In this document: positions 28,684-37,318 of the stretch, piece after piece
Layout of the letters: every line of letters begins with the position of its first letter
How positions within the stretch are numbered: position 1 is the stretch's first letter
IMG/VR virus record: IMGVR_UViG_3300031365_000004
Span: 1-43,303 of that record
Strand: one strand, 5' to 3'
Source: a virus
DNA: 43,303 bases
Notes under the pieces: generated by a model
What the model was told of the DNA's origin: nothing
The model's database searches: none
What the model saw: the letters and a program-made list of their open reading frames with translations, nothing else
Translations under genes and position numbers: made by a program

Positions 28684-28988
28684 TGGCACAGTATACACAG
28701 ATAACAGTTGGTGATCCTTTGTCATTATCGAGGAACACATTGATCTTTAGATATGATGTAAGAGGAACAACACTATACTTAGATCAGACTCTGAGTACAA
28801 CTGGGTTCAGTGGAACAGAAGGAGTAGACTGGGGATCTGTAATGGCTTACGGTGGTGGAGGAACAGGTGTATTTAGAGTTGGTGCAAGAGGAGGATATTT
28901 CTGTTTAGATGAGGCTCTTGATGCAACAGGGTTCTCTGGTGTTGAGGATGTCAATTGGCAAACAATAGAAAAAGATAAACTACAATGA
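28683..28988 (+). CDS. Two-copy TGF-G-E-DW motif protein, 101 aa
   Basis: Begins MAQYTQITVGDPLSLSRNTL. Residues 21-54 and 63-96 are two copies of the motif ('YDVRGTTLYLDQTLSTTGFS' and 'VGARGGYFCLDEALDATGFS', each followed by G-x-E-x2-(D/N)W), joined by a Gly-rich linker (AYGGGGTG). Nearly the whole protein is this module, so the module must fold or assemble by itself. Likely a small virion or fibre-linked protein. Confidence 0.55.
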   Translation: MAQYTQITVGDPLSLSRNTLIFRYDVRGTTLYLDQTLSTTGFSGTEGVDWGSVMAYGGGGTGVFRVGARGGYFCLDEALDATGFSGVEDVNWQTIEKDKLQ

Positions 28989-30037
28989 AGAAGTTATTAA
29001 TATTTTTACTTTTTATAATAAGTTTCCTAGGTGTCTCTGCACAAAACACTGGATCTTTTGCTCTTAGGGGATTATGGATAGGTTCTCCATTAGATAACTT
29101 GACGAGAGTTGATTCAGTAAAAACAGTAGGAACCTATCTTGCTGCATATGCGGGTGCTACTCCATATTACTTTACTAAGGATACTACATATCTTTTTGGA
29201 ACAGACACATTAGGATTGAGTACCAGAATAGGTGAAGATTCTACTCGTATTGATTCTCTTGAGAGTGTTGTAGCAGACAGTTTACTAGATCATAGAAATG
29301 AACTTGATTCTCTTAAAAGTGTTGTAAAGGATAGTTTAGAGGATCATCTAACAGAGATTGAGGTTCTAAAACGTACAGTAGGAGACTCTGTTCTAGTTTC
29401 AGCTCAGATAGGAGAGTTGCAGATTGATTCTTCTATTAACTTTGCTCCACACTCAGACCCGCCCAGTTCACCTGTTGAGGGGGATGTTTATTACGACTCA
29501 GATGTTGATAGTTTGTATATATATATTAATAGTGCATGGGTAGCTTTAAACAGAAATACTGGTAGTAATTTTGATACTACTACTATATATACAGTATTGG
29601 ATTCTATGAGATTAGTCCTGGCAGATACCATACCCGCTGATAGTCTGATGAGGATAGATGCAGATAACCAACTTCTTTGGCCCTGGGTATTTACTGATTC
29701 ATCTCAAATGAAGGATGACCGGAATATGCTTTTATGGTATTATCCAGGCCCTGATACTATGGTTGTAGATACAGCGAGATGCTGGTCTTTGAGCGCTTCT
29801 CCAACATTTTCTTATCAGGTATATTGGACGGATGAAGATTACACATCATCTCCAGATTCTTTATTCTCGGGAGGGCCTGTTATTGTTACTGGTGCCGAAA
29901 CAGTTACTATAGGAGAGGTGGACATACCAGGCTCGATAGATATCCCACCCAAAAGCTTAATATATCTCCATTTTTCAACGATGACAGCTAAACCTGAATA
30001 TGGTATATCTATGAATTTTGTAGGACACTATAGATAA
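28985..30037 (+). CDS. Exported protein with coiled coil and beta domain, 350 aa
   Basis: Begins MKKLLIFLLFIISFLGVSA then QNTGSFALRG: Sec signal peptide, Gln +1. Residues about 75-145 hold Asp/Ser/Leu heptads ('RIDSLESVVADSLLDHRNEL', 'LDSLKSVVKDSLEDHLTEIE'), a trimeric coiled coil typical of fibres. Then comes 'PPSSPVEGDVYYDSDVDSLY', a short phage-fibre motif, and a C-terminal beta domain (about 190-350). The fibre layout with a Sec signal is unusual. ATGA overlap with the previous gene. Confidence 0.6.
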   Translation: MKKLLIFLLFIISFLGVSAQNTGSFALRGLWIGSPLDNLTRVDSVKTVGTYLAAYAGATPYYFTKDTTYLFGTDTLGLSTRIGEDSTRIDSLESVVADSLLDHRNELDSLKSVVKDSLEDHLTEIEVLKRTVGDSVLVSAQIGELQIDSSINFAPHSDPPSSPVEGDVYYDSDVDSLYIYINSAWVALNRNTGSNFDTTTIYTVLDSMRLVLADTIPADSLMRIDADNQLLWPWVFTDSSQMKDDRNMLLWYYPGPDTMVVDTARCWSLSASPTFSYQVYWTDEDYTSSPDSLFSGGPVIVTGAETVTIGEVDIPGSIDIPPKSLIYLHFSTMTAKPEYGISMNFVGHYR

Positions 30038-30750
30038 TGAAGAAATTAATATTCATATTACTATTTTTCCTACCTGTCTTGCTAATGGCACAGACAGTAT
30101 TTATTATGATGCCCCCATCAATTGACACTAGCACATCCCAGGGATATGATTATACCGATCTTGTTCATTGGTATCCATTAATTTCCGATTATAACGATGC
30201 ACATGGATCAGATAATGGTACAAATCATGGGGCTGCACAGGGCGACAGCACGATCAATGGTGTGGGTGCAACATATTTCAATGAGGCTGAAGATGATTAT
30301 GTGGCGGTCACCGGGACTAATTACGGAACAAGCACCTTTGCTTTATTTGTGACCCTGAAAAGACATTCGGTGACCGGCAATGATGGTGTTTTCGTGGGCG
30401 GGTCCGGATCAGCTTGTTTTCTTATTGATGATTCAGGTCACCCGATGCTTTTTGACAGGGATGGCTCATACGTTACATCAACGCTTATCGTTGCACTGAA
30501 TACCGAAACCTTTGTGGGGTGGTCCTATGCACAGGATCGAAATGAGGTCAGGTTTTATGTTAATGGAGAAACGGAGGTGATGAGTTATTCAGAAGAGTTT
30601 GCTGCCAACACAACGGGTATTGGAGGTATATCAGCCGATTATAACTGGGACGGGTTACAACAGAACATCGCTATCTGGAATGATTCATTAACGGAAGCCA
30701 ATTTCGATTATTACTATAATAACGGGGATTTTAAAGGATATGAAGAATAA
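30037..30750 (+). CDS. Exported LamG/concanavalin-like protein, 237 aa
   Basis: Begins MKKLIFILLFFLPVLLMA then QTVFIMMPPS: Sec signal, Gln +1. The mature part fits the laminin-G-3/concanavalin fold: 'LVHWYPLISDYNDAHGSDNG', 'ATYFNEAEDDYVAV', 'FALFVTLKRHSV', 'VGWSYAQDRNEVRFYVNGE' and the closing 'LQQNIAIWNDSLTEANF'. Probably binds glycans at the host surface. More GC-rich than its neighbours, a sign of separate origin. Confidence 0.7.
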   Translation: MKKLIFILLFFLPVLLMAQTVFIMMPPSIDTSTSQGYDYTDLVHWYPLISDYNDAHGSDNGTNHGAAQGDSTINGVGATYFNEAEDDYVAVTGTNYGTSTFALFVTLKRHSVTGNDGVFVGGSGSACFLIDDSGHPMLFDRDGSYVTSTLIVALNTETFVGWSYAQDRNEVRFYVNGETEVMSYSEEFAANTTGIGGISADYNWDGLQQNIAIWNDSLTEANFDYYYNNGDFKGYEE

Positions 30751-33028
30751 ATTAATCCTTTTCTTTTTGCTTTTTGCTTGCGCGCTTAGTGCACAACGGA
30801 TGACTATAGGAGGTCATTTGGTTAATATTGGTGGCAGTTCAATATCTAATATCGCTCCAAAAGTAACTATAGATAGTGCTGTTGTTCAAGATGCTACTCC
30901 TGGTAGGTTTAGTGTTTTCTTTTCAGAATATATAGATGGTGTTTCCCCGGATGTATCAGAATGGACTATTACCATTAATGGCACCCCCCATACCGCAGAT
31001 AGTTATCAGATATGGTATGATCAGGTTAACTTCTATTCGGGTTCAGTAGAAGCTCAGTATGGGGATATAGTTACTATAACATATTCTGGAAACTCTTGGA
31101 TTTCTTATCCTCTTTATAACCAAGTAAGGAATTATGGTAATTATTCTATTACTAATTATGTGGAGGAAGTAACCCCAGATCCAGATGCATATGTAGCTGG
31201 AATTGGAGCGAGTCATACTTATACTCCATATAATAGTCTAGATGATAGCACGGGATATGATGTGATGAATCTTGCTTTTCCAGGAGCATTCATTGATGAG
31301 CAACAAGATAATTGGGATACTGTTACTAATACAGAGGCATTCGATTATGTTATTGTAGCAGTAGGTACAAATAATTGTGTAACTGGAACACCTGATTCAG
31401 CTACTATTGTAAATGAATATATTGACTTATTAGCTTCTATAAACAATGATATAAGCTCAACGTGTAAAGTAATTTGTTTTACTTTAGTTGCGAGTACGGA
31501 TGCTGAGGTTGTAAGTGAAAGTGACATGGCGGTCATGCGATCTTTTAATAGCTGGTTAGAAACTGTGCCAACAGGAGTTGATCTAGTAAGTACAGATAAC
31601 ACAGATGATCTAATGCTTGGGGATGTTATTAATCCACTATATGTATCTGACGATCCTGAAGATCCTCTTCACTTTAATGATGCTGGGAAAGCAGTAGTAG
31701 TTCAGAACCTTATAGATGCTATTGATTCAGCAAGTGTAATAGAAAACTACACTATTCTTTATCAATGGGATTTCGAAACTGCATCATTAGGTGATTTCGG
31801 TGAGACTGAAATTGATGATTATTTTCCTTATAATTTTATTAAATATTCAGTAGGTGGTGGAGATAGCATAGTAATTGATGAGATTGATGGAACGCCTACA
31901 CAGGTACTTAAAATTAGAGAAGAAATGGGAGGAGGTCAAAGTGGAGGACTTACTATACGTACTTATTTTGATGTTTCTCATACTGAATATGATAGTCTTT
32001 GTATTTCATACAGACATAAGTTTGAACCAGATTATGAATGTATGAGTGGTAACAGTAAGATAGGAGCTAAATTAAGAGGGCATGATGGTATAAATTATGT
32101 AGATTCACCTACAGATGAGTCATATCCTACAGATTTTTATGCAGGTCAATTATTAGTAGCTGGAATGCAGATGACAGATTATCTTTATGCTTGGTATACA
32201 CCAGATTTTTTTGATTATAATCCATTTAGTTTAATTGGTGAGGGGGAAGCTAATGGTGAAGTTCCATATCCTCATGGAGATTCTACATTTTATATTCCCG
32301 GAGTTTGGTATTCAGAAACAGTATGTGCGGCAATGAATAGTGTTGGAGATGCTACTAATTCACGGTATGAACAATGGACAAATGGAGATATGATTGTTTC
32401 TATGCCCACAGCTGTAAGTGGAGATGACGAGTTTGGTTTTCTTGAACATCCAGATCAGTTGAAAATAAATTATACACTTATTGGAGGGTTTCAAAGTAAA
32501 CCAGATCAGGGTCATAATGGTTCAAAGGATTCGTATTATTATATAGATGATGTAACAATATGGACTCCAAAAAATGATGCTTATTGGGATAGTGGTCAAT
32601 TACATCCAAGTGGAACAAAAATCACAAGTCCAACAGCTATTGATGATCTTACTGTTTATTGGGACACTTTGATTAATTTAACTGGAACGCCAGATACAAT
32701 TTATTCAACAGACTATTCATCTGATGTTGGTGCCGGATGGACAGGTGCATGGTTAGTAGATGCGGGAGATGGGAATACTGTTACGGCAACAGCATTAAGT
32801 ACAAGTAGTATCGGAGAAGATGATTGGATGCAAGTCTATGATTCAAACGATGCGAACGGTGATCTATTGTATTGGATATTAGGTAATGATTTTAATTTAT
32901 TAGACAGTTTTGATGGGGGGGGAGCCACTATTGAAAGCAGCGGTCGATATCTTTATATATGTGCTGGAAGCTGTGAAAAAGAAATAGGTACAACAGCGTT
33001 CAGATTTAAAGTAGATATAACACCATAA
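30740..33028 (+). CDS. Exported SGNH esterase with PL-like lectin domain, 762 aa
   Basis: Begins MKNKLILFFLLFACALSA then QRMTIGGHLV: Sec signal, Gln +1. Residues 41-116 look like a SwmB-type beta domain. Residues 150-330 are an SGNH/GDSL hydrolase: GIGASH (catalytic S158), a Gly near 182, GTNN (N211) and DPLHF (D308, H311). Residues about 345-640 form a jelly roll like polysaccharide-lyase/alginate-lyase folds ('LCISYRHKFEPDYECMSGNS', 'FYIPGVWYSETVCAAMNS', 'DSYYYIDDVTIW'); the C-terminus is another beta domain. It probably deacylates and binds a surface or extracellular polysaccharide. Catalytic lyase residues cannot be confirmed by eye. Confidence 0.75.
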   Translation: MKNKLILFFLLFACALSAQRMTIGGHLVNIGGSSISNIAPKVTIDSAVVQDATPGRFSVFFSEYIDGVSPDVSEWTITINGTPHTADSYQIWYDQVNFYSGSVEAQYGDIVTITYSGNSWISYPLYNQVRNYGNYSITNYVEEVTPDPDAYVAGIGASHTYTPYNSLDDSTGYDVMNLAFPGAFIDEQQDNWDTVTNTEAFDYVIVAVGTNNCVTGTPDSATIVNEYIDLLASINNDISSTCKVICFTLVASTDAEVVSESDMAVMRSFNSWLETVPTGVDLVSTDNTDDLMLGDVINPLYVSDDPEDPLHFNDAGKAVVVQNLIDAIDSASVIENYTILYQWDFETASLGDFGETEIDDYFPYNFIKYSVGGGDSIVIDEIDGTPTQVLKIREEMGGGQSGGLTIRTYFDVSHTEYDSLCISYRHKFEPDYECMSGNSKIGAKLRGHDGINYVDSPTDESYPTDFYAGQLLVAGMQMTDYLYAWYTPDFFDYNPFSLIGEGEANGEVPYPHGDSTFYIPGVWYSETVCAAMNSVGDATNSRYEQWTNGDMIVSMPTAVSGDDEFGFLEHPDQLKINYTLIGGFQSKPDQGHNGSKDSYYYIDDVTIWTPKNDAYWDSGQLHPSGTKITSPTAIDDLTVYWDTLINLTGTPDTIYSTDYSSDVGAGWTGAWLVDAGDGNTVTATALSTSSIGEDDWMQVYDSNDANGDLLYWILGNDFNLLDSFDGGGATIESSGRYLYICAGSCEKEIGTTAFRFKVDITP

Positions 33029-33050
33029 TAATAATTTAAATAAAGTATAT

Positions 33051-33290
33051 ATGAAAAGTTGGAAAGAAATCTATCAGTATGCTCTTGGTGGTATTATAGT
33101 ATTAGCCTTTTTTGGAGTGTTAGTATTTATGATCACCAATGCAGCTGAGCTTAAGGGAAATGATAACCAGGTACTTTACTCAATGGTGGGTGTACTTGGG
33201 TCAGTAACTGTTATGGTAGCATCCTACTTCTTTGGATCAAGCAAAGGATCCGCAGAGAAAAATGATATCATAAGTAAGAATAATAAGTAA
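33051..33290 (+). CDS. Putative holin, 79 aa
   Basis: Begins MKSWKEIYQYALGGIIVLAF. Two hydrophobic helices (about 12-30 and 42-62) and a charged C-terminus (GSSKGSAEKNDIISKNNK), a common class II holin layout in Bacteroidota phages. It directly precedes the endolysin (TAATG overlap), as expected of a holin that releases it. Confidence 0.75.
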   Translation: MKSWKEIYQYALGGIIVLAFFGVLVFMITNAAELKGNDNQVLYSMVGVLGSVTVMVASYFFGSSKGSAEKNDIISKNNK

Positions 33291-33766
33291 TGCCTAGATT
33301 TAGTAATACATCTAAAAATAGATTAGGTCTTGCACATCAAGATCTTCGTATTCTCTTTGACTATGTCATAAAGACATTTGATTGTAAAGTACTTTATGGG
33401 TTTAGAACCCCGGAAGAACAGTTTGAACTGTATAAGAAGGGAAGAAAAGAAGTAAATGGTAAGTGGATAATTCAGGATTCCAAAAAGGTTGTAACATATA
33501 AAGATGGTACAATCAAGAAATCCAAGCACAACTACCTTCCTTCTTTGGCTGTCGATGTAGCCCCATACTATAGTGAGGAACCTCACATCAGATGGGATGA
33601 TACAGACACCCTTCACTACTTCGCTGGTTTGGTTATGGGACTCGCTGTACTATTAAAAGAAACTGGAATTATTGAATCCACTATTGTTTGGGGCGGAGAT
33701 TGGAATCGTGATTTTATTCTTCATGACCAGGCCTTCATGGATTATGTACATTTCCAGATAGCTTGA
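33290..33766 (+). CDS. Endolysin, M15 L-alanyl-D-glutamate peptidase type, 158 aa
   Basis: Begins MPRFSNTSKNRLGLAHQDLR. It has 'YGFRTPEEQFELYKKGRK' (substrate side), H80 and D89 in 'SKHNYLPSLAVDVAP' (the H-x8-D zinc motif of M15/VanY peptidases), 'VWGGDW' and H154 near the end (third zinc ligand, D151 beside it). It cuts the peptide stem of peptidoglycan. No signal peptide, so it depends on the holin. Typical length for the family. Confidence 0.85.
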   Translation: MPRFSNTSKNRLGLAHQDLRILFDYVIKTFDCKVLYGFRTPEEQFELYKKGRKEVNGKWIIQDSKKVVTYKDGTIKKSKHNYLPSLAVDVAPYYSEEPHIRWDDTDTLHYFAGLVMGLAVLLKETGIIESTIVWGGDWNRDFILHDQAFMDYVHFQIA

Positions 33767-33793
33767 ATAAATAACTAATAAAAATTAAAAATT

Positions 33794-34825
33794 ATGCCAA
33801 ACACATTTAAAAAGCTACGTGCTGCATATGAATACTATGGAGACGTAATCAAGATGGTCCTTCGAAGCGGAAGGAACAAAAAAGGTTCTGTTGAGTTTGA
33901 CGGGTCAAACCTTAGTATGAAGATTAATGATGCTACTGTTGTAAACACTACTGAAGATGGTGCAGCCGTTACTGGTACACTATCTGCCTCTGGAGCCGTT
34001 AGTCTTTCTAGCACTCTTGCTGTAGATACAATTAATGAGTCTACTTCAGCAAATGGAGTTTCTATAGACAGTGTTCTTATTAAAGATGGAGCAATCTTAA
34101 GTAATGTAGCTGCTGTCCAAGGATTTCCTATTTGGAATGGTGTAGATCCCTCAGACTGGATCACTTACATAGATGACTTCATTAACCCTGATATCACTAC
34201 TATCTCTGCAGGAGCAGATAGTACTTTAGGTTACAATATTGTAAGTGACGATGTTGGCACTACAGGAGTAGAAGATGGATTAGGAGGTTGGCTTGAAGTC
34301 GCTAGTGGTGGAACTAATAATAATGAAACCTATCTTGCCTCTACTAATGAAGCTTTCCTCTTTGACACAGACAAAAAATTTGTATTCAAGTGTAGAGTAA
34401 AATTAACTGAGGCTGCTACTGATGATGCAAACTGGGTTATTGGAGTATCTGATACTGCCTCTGCAGACTTTTTAGTTGATGATGGTGCTGGTCCTGCTGC
34501 TTCCTATGATGGTGCGGTATTCTTCAAGGTAGATGGTACTATGAAAATTCAATTTGAGTCTTCGAATGCAGGTACACAAGTTACTAATGCTACTCTTGCT
34601 ACTTTTGTAAGTGGCACTGCTTATAATCTTGCTTTTGTATATGACTATGGTAATGGCACCACTGGTTCTATCACTCCTTATGTAAATGGTACTGCTGGAA
34701 CAGCTCATGCCATTACTATTGCTGGCTTGCAGGAAATGCATCTTGTAATGGGTGTTAAAGCTGGAGATAGTAATGCTGAGAGTCTTATGGTTGACTATGT
34801 TGCAATCGCACAAGAACGTAGATAA
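33794..34825 (+). CDS. Fibre / head-decoration protein with beta-prism repeat and jelly roll, 343 aa
   Basis: Begins MPNTFKKLRAAYEYYGDVIK. Residues about 40-110 contain phage-fibre repeats ('VTGTLSASGAVSLSSTLAVD', 'TINESTSANGVSIDSVLIKD'), a pattern common in marine and gut phage fibres. The rest (about 120-343) is a lectin-like beta-sandwich with 'KKFVFKCRVKLTE', 'YNLAFVYDYG' and 'VDYVAIAQER' at the end. It is probably exposed on the virion and binds glycans. Confidence 0.6.
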   Translation: MPNTFKKLRAAYEYYGDVIKMVLRSGRNKKGSVEFDGSNLSMKINDATVVNTTEDGAAVTGTLSASGAVSLSSTLAVDTINESTSANGVSIDSVLIKDGAILSNVAAVQGFPIWNGVDPSDWITYIDDFINPDITTISAGADSTLGYNIVSDDVGTTGVEDGLGGWLEVASGGTNNNETYLASTNEAFLFDTDKKFVFKCRVKLTEAATDDANWVIGVSDTASADFLVDDGAGPAASYDGAVFFKVDGTMKIQFESSNAGTQVTNATLATFVSGTAYNLAFVYDYGNGTTGSITPYVNGTAGTAHAITIAGLQEMHLVMGVKAGDSNAESLMVDYVAIAQERR

Positions 34826-34838
34826 ATAATAAATTGAA

Positions 34839-35129
34839 ATGGGAAAGGTTTACACCAATCAAGAGTTTACTCTTTATGTCCATACTGGAACTGATTTGAC
34901 TAATTGTTCAACAGTACAGATACAAGGTACTGAACCGGATGGTTCATCTATGACCAACCGTTCAGGAGATATTGTAGATCGCACTAAAGGTTTAGTATCT
35001 CTTACTGTATTAGATACTTATTTTACTACATCAGGTGTATGGGTATTGTGGGCACATGTTAATTACACTGGAGGAGACGAAGCTTGGGGTGAACCTTTCT
35101 TTTTATATATTCATGAATCAGGATCTTAA
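34839..35129 (+). CDS. Small Ig-like structural protein, 96 aa
   Basis: Begins MGKVYTNQEFTLYVHTGTDL. Alternating strands with a central 'GLVSLTVLDTYFTTSGVWVL' and ending 'EPFFLYIHESGS': a small beta-sandwich like phage Ig-like fibre adaptor domains. Operon member between fibre genes. Confidence 0.6.
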   Translation: MGKVYTNQEFTLYVHTGTDLTNCSTVQIQGTEPDGSSMTNRSGDIVDRTKGLVSLTVLDTYFTTSGVWVLWAHVNYTGGDEAWGEPFFLYIHESGS

Positions 35130-35140
35130 ATTAAAATATT

Positions 35141-35572
35141 ATGAGTAGTAAGACAAATGATTTCGAAACAGAAGTATTAGAATTATTATTTAATGATACT
35201 GATATTTCTGGAATAGGAAGCGATATTAGAGCAGATGGTACTGCGGGGAACTTATATGTAGCCTTGTATACATCTACACCAACTGAAGGAGGTGCAGGGA
35301 CAGAATGTGATTATACAGGATATTTTCAAAGACCAGTTGGTCGTTCAGGAAGTGGGTGGACAGTATCAGGAAATCAAGTTAGTAATACTGCACAGATTAC
35401 TTTTGGGGTATGTACTAATGGAAATAATACGGTAAATGGTGTAGCTATTCTTAGTGATGATGAAGATAGTGAACACATCTTATATTATGGAGCATTAGAT
35501 ACTCCATTATCTGTCACTTCCGGGGTACAACCAATCTTTCCTATAGGTGCGTTAGTTATTACTGAAGATTAA
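35141..35572 (+). CDS. Phage fibre-tip/appendage protein, paralogue 1, 143 aa
   Basis: Begins MSSKTNDFETEVLELLFNDT. The order 'GNLYVALYTSTPTEGGAGTE', 'YFQRPVGRSGSGW', 'TFGVCTNGNN' and 'PLSVTSGVQPIFPIGALVIT' is the well-known small phage tail-appendage domain often annotated as Gp80-like, found as a single-domain protein in many phages. Next gene is a diverged copy. Confidence 0.65.
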   Translation: MSSKTNDFETEVLELLFNDTDISGIGSDIRADGTAGNLYVALYTSTPTEGGAGTECDYTGYFQRPVGRSGSGWTVSGNQVSNTAQITFGVCTNGNNTVNGVAILSDDEDSEHILYYGALDTPLSVTSGVQPIFPIGALVITED

Positions 35573-35583
35573 ATTTATATATT

Positions 35584-36030
35584 ATGGCAGGAAAATGGAA
35601 TGATTTCGAAGAAGAATTTTTAAAATTAATTTTTCAAAACGTAAATCCTAGCAATTATCTTATTGGTGCTTTAAACCATGTAAGAGGTTCTGCTACGGCT
35701 GGAAACTTATATATTGCACTTTTTACAGCTGATCCAACAGAAACTGGATCAATAGCTAATGAATGTAATTATACAAACTATGCTCGTAAAGCAGTTGCTC
35801 GTTCGTCTGCTGGATGGACAGTAACTAGTAATGTAGTAACTAATACTGCTGCTATTACTTTTGTTACTGCAGGTAGTTCAGAAACTGCAACTCATTATGG
35901 AATTTGCAAGGCGGGAACAAGAGCTGTAGCAGATTTGATTATGTATGGAGAGTTTACATCTCCTCTTTCAATCTCTAATGGAGTAACTCCACAGATACCA
36001 GCAGGTAGCTTAAGTATTACAGAAGAATAG
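35584..36030 (+). CDS. Phage fibre-tip/appendage protein, paralogue 2, 148 aa
   Basis: Begins MAGKWNDFEEEFLKLIFQNV. Shares 'TAGNLYIALFTADPTETGSI', 'ARKAVARSSAGW', 'AITFVTAG' and 'PLSISNGVTPQIPAGSLSIT' with the 35141 product in the same order; the two are tandem duplicates that have diverged. They may form a hetero-oligomer or give alternative receptor specificity. Confidence 0.65.
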   Translation: MAGKWNDFEEEFLKLIFQNVNPSNYLIGALNHVRGSATAGNLYIALFTADPTETGSIANECNYTNYARKAVARSSAGWTVTSNVVTNTAAITFVTAGSSETATHYGICKAGTRAVADLIMYGEFTSPLSISNGVTPQIPAGSLSITEE

Positions 36031-36031
36031 T

Positions 36032-36676
36032 ATGGCGTCTATAGGATCTTCTATAAGTAGTAGTAGTAGTTTAGTAGCTACCACATTACGTGATATTACT
36101 CCTAATGGTTCAACAACTATTTCATCATTAAGTTCTATTACAGGAACAGTTGTAAACTCAACACCGTTAGGAAGTAGTACTATTAATAGTGTAACTACTT
36201 CAGTAGGAGCTATTCAAGATTTAGGAGACCCTAGTATAGCAGCTTCTATAGCAAGTTCCTCCACTATTGTTTCAGGAATAAGAGATTCTGGAAATGCTTT
36301 TATACAGAGTTCTATTGCTAGTAGTTCAACTTTGTTGTCTTCTATAGTGGATTATATTACTATATCAAGCTCTATTAGCAGTTCAACAACTTTAGTAGGA
36401 GCTTTATCTGATTTTGGAAGTCCATATATTGCAGCCACTCTCTCTGGAGCAGCTAGTAGTCTAACTGCAGGAATTAGAGGTCAAGACTCCCCTCTTATAC
36501 TAAGTTTGATTACTTCTAGTTCTGCTTTAACTTGTTCAATAGGAGATATAGATACTCTTTCTGCAACTCTTAGTTCTTTTAGTACTTTAGAATCAATTAT
36601 AGGAAAATTTAGTGAATTAGCTTTATTAAAATATTCTAAGATTACAAGAGTAAAATTATTTAAAAGCAAGATATAA
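36032..36676 (+). CDS. Ser-rich repetitive fibre-like protein, 214 aa
   Basis: Begins MASIGSSISSSSSLVATTLR. It is built of loose repeats of 25-30 residues with the form 'I-SSIASSSTLLSSI-D' (for example ISSSISSSTTLVGALSD and IAASIASSSTIVSGIRD). Regular small-residue and Ile/Leu spacing suggests a beta-solenoid or extended fibre shaft. The C-terminal 25 residues are basic and differ from the repeats. No Cys. Possibly a fibre shaft or glycosylated surface protein. Confidence 0.55.
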   Translation: MASIGSSISSSSSLVATTLRDITPNGSTTISSLSSITGTVVNSTPLGSSTINSVTTSVGAIQDLGDPSIAASIASSSTIVSGIRDSGNAFIQSSIASSSTLLSSIVDYITISSSISSSTTLVGALSDFGSPYIAATLSGAASSLTAGIRGQDSPLILSLITSSSALTCSIGDIDTLSATLSSFSTLESIIGKFSELALLKYSKITRVKLFKSKI

Positions 36677-37041
36677 TGTTTAAATCTATCCTAAATATAT
36701 TAAAGATCATTGGTGCTTTGAGTGTTTTTACCGTAGCTATGTGGGGAGTCTTTAAGTTTTATAATGGTATACAAAGAGGGCAAGAAGAGATTCTTACTGA
36801 GATTGAGTATATACAGGTTGATCAAGGATTTCTTTCTGAAGATCTTGTTCGTATACAAGATACCTTAGATGATATTATTAATCACCAAAAGAAGCAGGAT
36901 ATGCATATGAATGATATGCAAGCAGCTGCTAAGTTTTATATACGTAATCAAAAGAACATAACTGAGGAGGCAATGGAAGAGGCAATAGAAATAATGTTAA
37001 AAAAAAATACCGATCCGATAGTATTAGCAGACCCAAACTAA
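36676..37041 (+). CDS. Membrane-anchored coiled-coil protein, 121 aa
   Basis: Begins MFKSILNILKIIGALSVFTV. One N-terminal helix (about 7-28) is followed by charged coiled coil (about 32-75: 'GQEEILTEIEYIQVDQGFLS', 'DLVRIQDTLDDIINHQKKQD'). The layout is like an inner-membrane spanin subunit or a lysis-timing protein. It lies two genes before the spanin candidate at 37318. Confidence 0.5.
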   Translation: MFKSILNILKIIGALSVFTVAMWGVFKFYNGIQRGQEEILTEIEYIQVDQGFLSEDLVRIQDTLDDIINHQKKQDMHMNDMQAAAKFYIRNQKNITEEAMEEAIEIMLKKNTDPIVLADPN

Positions 37042-37084
37042 AACATGAGATAATTTTTGAAAAAATAAATTAATACACTAACCT

Positions 37085-37318
37085 ATGGAAAATGGTAAAG
37101 GTTACATAACAGACAAAACCGAATTAATTGAAAAGGTAGTAACAAGCCATATGAGACCTCTCATTACGTGCGTATTAGAAGGACAAGAGAGAAATCTTCG
37201 CAAGTTAGATGAAGTATTATCTATGATGAAGATGACAAGAGATAATAGATTACTAATTTGGATACTAGGCACAGTTGATTTAATCACCATTGGAACTTTA
37301 CTTTTATTTCTTCAGTAA
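37085..37318 (+). CDS. C-terminally anchored membrane protein, 77 aa
   Basis: Begins MENGKGYITDKTELIEKVVT. The N-terminal 55 residues are helical and charged; the last 20 ('LLIWILGTVDLITIGTLLLF') are a single membrane helix. This tail-anchored form suggests a lysis regulator or holin partner. The stop overlaps the next start (TAATG). Confidence 0.5.
   Translation: MENGKGYITDKTELIEKVVTSHMRPLITCVLEGQERNLRKLDEVLSMMKMTRDNRLLIWILGTVDLITIGTLLLFLQ

Noticed and set aside
22658-36676. Diversity-generating retroelement acting on an adhesin
   Set aside because: No reverse transcriptase or template/variable repeat pair was seen in the window; it could still lie outside.
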